NCBI RefSeq assembly: GCF_028769735.1
Contig: NC_088186.1
Location: forward strand, 5,046,001 to 5,110,000
Length of the DNA stretch: 64,000 bases
Direction of reading: 5' to 3'
DNA from: Zonotrichia leucophrys gambelii
Taxonomy: Eukaryota > Chordata > Aves > Passeriformes > Passerellidae
Below are positions 59,308 through 64,000 of the stretch, in pieces. The position numbers and the translations under genes were made by a program. Under the pieces are notes generated by a model that worked only from the letters and a program-made list of their open reading frames with translations, did not search any database and was not told where the DNA came from. Position 1 is the first letter of the stretch. Every line of letters begins with the position of its first letter.

Positions 59308-59436
59308 GCAAGACAGCAAGCCCAGCTAAGACATCAGATGGCAGAAGACAGCAAAGCTGAATATTCTTCCACCCTACAGAAGTTCAACAGTGAGCAGCAT
59401 GAGCATTACTACACACACATACCAAACATCTTCCAG
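59308..59436 (+). CDS. FNBP1: FNBP1 internal coding exon 7: F-BAR residues 172-214
   Basis: A 129-nt exon of 43 whole codons, beginning [20 protein letters not shown] and ending THIPNIFQ. The acceptor ends ttggtatttcctcag and the donor is gtaagg. It encodes the start of the next long helix of the F-BAR dimer. The end, HIPNIFQ, joins KIQEMEERR of the following exon exactly as in FBP17. A few conservative differences from human (L178, E189, T193, S199, H204, Y205-Y206, numbered for this product) are judged from memory. It lies about 12.4 kb from exon 6. Confidence 0.96.
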
Positions 59437-61133
59437 GTAAGGAAGGGCACTGACAGGGCTCTAGAGTAGCCCATAATCCTGTGACAAGAATATATTGCTT
59501 ATCACCTCAATTCTGTGAGCCTGACTTTTAATTTTTGTGTGATTTTTTTTTTGGTCATTCTTAGCAAATTTTACATGCAATCTGCCACCCTGAGAGATGG
59601 TAGGATAAATTATCCCCTTTTCTCAAATTAGATATGAAGGGATCAATAGCACACAAGGAAGGTGACGTTGAAGTGTGGTGACAGATGAGGACAGCCTTTG
59701 GAATCCTCACAATCTGGCTCTGTTCAGCTCCTGTGTCTGTGCAGCTGGGGATGAGGGAAAGCATCACTGGCATTGTTGGGGCAGGAGGCAGCTGGGCATT
59801 GTTGCATCTGTGAAGTCCAGCAGCCCTTTAAAACCTGTGCTCAAACCAGGCTGCACAGATGGTTAAATGTGAACCACAAGAATTCTGCAGCAGTGAGTCC
59901 AAAGGGTTTTAAGGAAGCCACTGATTGTGTCTTAGGGTGCCTAAGGACAGGCTGCAGAGGAAGAATAAAAAATCCATCAGATTCATTCTGAGTGAAGTTC
60001 TGAGTTTGTGCTTGAATGAGTGAATTGAGGTTAATGTAGTAGAACAGAACTTCTAAATGACTGTTCCCTTGTAATGGGTCATGAGCATCAGAAGTGGAAA
60101 ATGCAACCTTTTCAAGGGAGGACATGTCACATGCTTGTCACCAGATGAGCAGGAGCTGATATTTGCGTGGCAAACACGCACTTCTCACCCACTGCTGAAA
60201 CTTGTGGGCTAAATGGCCACCTCCCCTTCTGCCTCATGGTATTTCAAACCAATGCCTTGAGATAAGCTGTTCCTGGAATCCAGCAAAGGCTGGAGCTGAG
60301 GAGGAGCACTCTGATCTCAAGTCCTGCAGATGTGCCCTCTTCCCTGCAGTGCACAGTGAGCTCCAGGGCTTGCTTTTAGTTGTTGAAATAAGTTATTTTG
60401 TAAAGAATTGGTGTTGCTTGTGGATGAGTCAAGGCAAAGGAGATTTTTGACTGCTCCTGCAGCCCAGTGAAACAGGCTGCTCCTGTTCATGCCCTTCTCT
60501 ATTCTTCTAATGGAATTATGCCACGTTCAGTTTCCCTCCCTGGTAAAGGAGAGGCCCCTGGAACAGATGCTGGAGATCCTGGAGCTGAATCCACTGAGCA
60601 GTCAGGAGCTGTGCTGTGAACAACACAGGATGGTTTTATTGTGCATTAATACATCAATACATGGTGTACTGTGAACAAAACATGATGTACAGCACTCCCC
60701 AAACACCAGAAATTGCCTTCTATGGAAAAGAAGGGGCGACATCAAGATTTTTATTTGGTTGGATTCTGCAGTAGAATGAAAATGAGATTTTCCTGAACAT
60801 GCACAGAAAATAAAAGAATTTGTTGCAGAAAGCCTTGGGAACCATCCTTACAAAAGTCTAAAGCTGGAGTTTGACAAATCAGCATTTTTTAACATAAAAA
60901 GTTAATTGAAAAATTTCCAGTAATAGTAAAAGAGATTACTTTAAGAATGACATTTTGATGTGTGAGGGAACAGTACCACTTGGTGCCTTCCTGAGAACAG
61001 CTGTCCTAGTTTGTTCTTAAAAATATATTTAATCCTTAAGTTTTAAAGTAGTTGATGTAAGCTGGAGAGGAAAATTGGGTGAAACTGTGAAGTTAATCTT
61101 GATGTTTGACCTGAATGAAATGTAATATTTTAG
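59437..61133 (+). other. FNBP1: FNBP1 intron 7
   Basis: A 1697-bp intron between codons 214 and 215, with a gtaagg donor and a weak ttttag acceptor. I see no repeats or embedded genes. Confidence 0.87.
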
Positions 61134-61280
61134 AAAATACAAGAGATGGAGGAAAGAAGAATCGTGAGGATAGGGGAATCCATGAAAACCTTTGCAGAAG
61201 TCGACCGCCAAGTGATCCCCATCATTGGGAAGTGTCTGGATGAGATAACAAAGGCTGCAGAATCAGTGGATCACAAGAAT
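61134..61280 (+). CDS. FNBP1: FNBP1 internal coding exon 8: F-BAR residues 215-263
   Basis: A 147-nt exon of 49 whole codons, beginning [20 protein letters not shown] and ending AAESVDHKN, with a gtaagt donor. The acceptor (tgtaatattttag) has a weak, A-interrupted pyrimidine tract compared with the other six. It encodes the later part of the F-BAR helical bundle, including the core run [14 protein letters not shown]. The family continues with DSQ and a GFEPPGD motif; no such exon is visible up to 64000, so the F-BAR C-terminus, including the reported tip-contact residue F276, is outside the window. Past the donor the frame remains open for 75 codons to a stop at 61506-61508. Confidence 0.96.
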
Positions 61281-64000
61281 GTAAGTGTTGCATTGGTGGT
61301 TTTCATGTTTAATATTGGTCTCAGATTCATGGAGACTGAAATCCTGGGCCCAGCACAAGAGCTTTGCAGTCACGGAATTAAACCAAAGAACAGCTTCTTG
61401 TCCCAAGCTGCTTTGTCTGAGGCAGGATGTGCTCAGATTATTCCCCAAATCTACTTAATGTCCAGAAATGCCTTTCCTGCAATACTTTTTAATTTTTTTG
61501 TTTATTAAGGAATATGCTCTCATTTTATTAGGATAATTACTTTTTGAAATATTGCATTTTAAAAGCGGGCATCAGCATGTGTTGTTGGACATAATGTCAG
61601 ATACTTAATCACCAATTCTTATAAAGGTGGTTTCTATGTCTCATAAACAGAAAACTTTCAGAAATGCCCTAATTCCAGTTAGCTTTGTAATAATGAAAGT
61701 ATTTGAAGTATTGGCTACAGGAACTATCACAAAATCTTTCTGTAAAATATTTCTTTGCAGGTTTGAGGTTTGCTGGCAATCTATACATGAGCAAATCTTG
61801 ATGTCTGAACATCATTTTCCTTCGCAGGATGCCAAGAAACCTCTCTGATGGAAAAGATAAAAGATTTCAGTTGAGCTTCCTGATGTACAGTGACCACAAG
61901 GCCAAATGTGTTTTCTGTTTTGTTTGCAGAGTGAACTGCTCCCTTCCTACATGAGGCCTCTGTTCTTCCAGCCTTTCACATTAGTGCTTCAAATGCTGAC
62001 AGCAAGTGTCTTGCTGCCTGTTTGAATTTCCCATAGATGTTTTTCACTGGAATCTTTTCTGAGCTGTTCAGTGCCTGGAGCCATGAACTGGCAGCATAAC
62101 CCTGAGGGTGAAGTTTTGAAATTAATCCTCTGCTCTCTGTTCAGCAATTGATCTCACAGAGAGCAGCATAGGAAACTCAGGGATCTGAAATTCACTCTCT
62201 GAGTGGGAAAAGGGGGAATTGGGGCAGCAATTCCTATATTAGAATAACACACCCTGCTTGAAGTCCAGCTTTTGGTGCTGCATGGTGAAATCATGCTGGG
62301 GAGATTGATATCTCAGCCTACACTCTGCCCAAGTCTTCTTAGCAAAACACACATAAAATTAAGCTGGGTGTTGGAATCAGGGTGAATTTTATATTCTCTT
62401 GCTCCCAAATAAGTCCATGATGGCTCATACACAAGTGTGACATGGGAAATGGTGACTTTGAGCATTGATAACTGAATTTACCAGGATCTCCTGTAAACAC
62501 TCTGCTGACAAAAATGTATTTAACCAAAATAGTTATCTCTGAGCAGCTACAAAGGGTTTAGTTTCTCCTATTTGGAAACAGTTATGTTCATAAAGACTTC
62601 TTTCTCCTTAAATAACATCAAGGATTTTTTCATCTCTGGAGCAGTAATTTCTAATTATGTTGATTATAATGAAAGTGCTGGATTCGTTGCTAAATGTGCA
62701 ACTGTGCAAATAGGATTGCTTTATGCCCTCACTGCACTGCATAGAATTCCTGTTAATGCCAATTGAAACTGCCTCGAGTTAGCAGGGAATACTGCTTTGC
62801 TGTTACTGTGTTTCTAAGTCAGTTTTAAATATTTTTTTTTCCATTTCCCCTTTCTAACCAATAGAACAACACAAAGGTCATGTGGCAAGTGTGAGCTGTG
62901 GTGGCTGCCAGGTGAACCTGTGCAGAACCTGATTCAGAGGGCTCTAACAGCAGATAAAATGAATTTGTTATGGGCTTGGAGTTCCTGTTATGACATTATC
63001 TCTGTGATATATGGAGCATGCTGGTTATTTTTAGCTCCATTGTAGTGGAATGATGTTTTGAATAAATGGAAGAAACACTGTAAAATTCAGAATGGAAAAA
63101 GGGAAAAGCTCCATGCATAGGATAAAATACCAGTGGAATATTTAATATAACATCTCTGAGAATCAGAGAATGGTTTGGGTGGGAAAAGCCCAACAAGTTC
63201 CATCCCCTTCCACACCTGCCACTATTCCAGGCTGCTCCAAGCCCTGTCCAACCTGGCCTGGAACATTTCCAAGGATGGGGCATCCACAGACTCCAGGCCC
63301 TTGTAGTCTCTCCAACTTTCCTGTGGGCTCCCCTTAGGTACTGGAAGGCAGCAGCTGAGTCACCACAAAGCCTCCTCTTTTTCAGGCTGGACAATCCCAA
63401 TTTTCTCAGCTTTTCCCACTCTTTTCCCCTCTTCTCTAATCCTGCTTCATCTCACTTTCATGTCTATCATTAAAAATATCTTGAAGTTTAGATCTCAGGA
63501 AATTTTAATGTCAAACAAGGAAGGGATAATGGAAAGTGTTGTTCTACCTCCCTGAAACTCATGCAGGAATTTCATGGTGCCACCTGATAGATTGTGAGGA
63601 TCTTAAATCCATGTGGATCTTCACAATCCCATGAAGACTTTTGCAAAGCTTTTCCTGTATCTGTGTTTTGCTCAATGGAGCCTGGCCTCTGGATATGTTT
63701 ACATCCCAGAAGATTTCTCCTGAACAGCATTTTACCTAGAGCCATTCACAGAACCTGTGAAATGCCTTCAAAGCAACAAGTTCTTTTTATGTAACAGGGC
63801 AGTGATGCTCTTCTCTAGAGAATAAGAAGATATTTGTGTGCCAAGGCACAGCATCTCTAGAGATCTTGGAATACAGCTGTTAGAGTATTACACAATCTCT
63901 CTTCCCAAGAAAACAAGTAGATAAGAAGTCTATTAGGACTTTTTTTCCTGAGTCCATTAGATTTAAATGCATTTGGCAAGCTGAGGTCTGAATTTGATCT
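61281..64000 (+). other. FNBP1: FNBP1 intron 8 (5' part only)
   Basis: Begins with a gtaagt donor after codon 263 and continues past the right edge. I looked for the next family exon (DSQ..., then GFEPPGD) and did not find it. It contains one minus-strand CR1 fragment near 63.2-63.4 kb; the remainder is AT-rich and unremarkable. Confidence 0.82.
63161..63430 (-). mobile_element. CR1 LINE fragment, minus strand
   Basis: The + strand begins aatcagagaatggtttgggt and contains aggctgctccaagccctgtc, caacctggcctggaacattt, ccaaggatggggcatccaca and tcaggctggacaatcccaat, all in the order of a reversed avian CR1 3' region. About 270 bp, 5'-truncated. Confidence 0.9.

Noticed and set aside
61281..64000. 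Next FNBP1 exon (DSQ..., GFEPPGD) in intron 8
   Set aside because: No matching codons with splice sites were seen before the right edge.

Overview
The window is vertebrate nuclear DNA, most likely from a bird. It carries the middle of one protein-coding gene on the + strand, FNBP1 (formin-binding protein 1, FBP17). Seven short exons, each with AG acceptor and GT donor sites, join in one uninterrupted frame of 765 nt (255 codons). The product matches residues 9-263 of the F-BAR (EFC) membrane-bending domain. The first coding exon (start codon and first eight residues) lies to the left of position 1. The exons for the end of the F-BAR domain, the HR1 domain and the SH3 domain lie to the right of 64000. 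The avian assignment rests on several CR1 retrotransposon fragments with the bird-type 3' end (imperfect ATTCTRTGA-like repeats), on the absence of recognisable mammalian SINEs or L1, and on the CpG-poor, AT-rich intron style. A songbird-like lineage is possible but unproven.

Layout: 1-26396 is intron 1, entered without its 5' end. Exons lie at 26397-26512, 31115-31171, 33655-33802, 45896-45958, 46796-46900, 59308-59436 and 61134-61280. Intron 8 runs off the right edge. About 98.8% of the window is intronic. The introns hold CR1 fragments (35.9, 37.3, 40.1, 41.8, 45.0, 52.6 and 63.2 kb), a TC/TA microsatellite (3.6 kb), a GT-rich tract (18.9 kb), a 46-nt T homopolymer preceded by a G-quadruplex motif (54.4 kb) and short recent-looking tandem duplications (17.6, 42.0, 46.4 and 53.4 kb). 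Some non-coding stretches keep more CpG than their surroundings and may be regulatory (2.5-3.1, 12.0-12.9, 13.7-14.2 and 41.4-41.8 kb).

Function: FBP17 forms crescent-shaped dimers that polymerise on PI(4,5)P2-rich membrane, tubulate it, and recruit N-WASP/WIP and dynamin through the SH3 domain during endocytosis and cortical actin assembly. Only the membrane-binding part is encoded here. The basic residues known to contact phosphoinositides (K33, R35, K51, K52, K56, R113, K114) and the lateral-contact residue K166 are all present.

I found no second gene, RNA gene, CRISPR array or intact mobile element. Other long open frames are chance frames in introns. I see no evidence for a new biological system. 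The points most worth checking are the uneven divergence of exon 4 and the candidate intronic regulatory regions.
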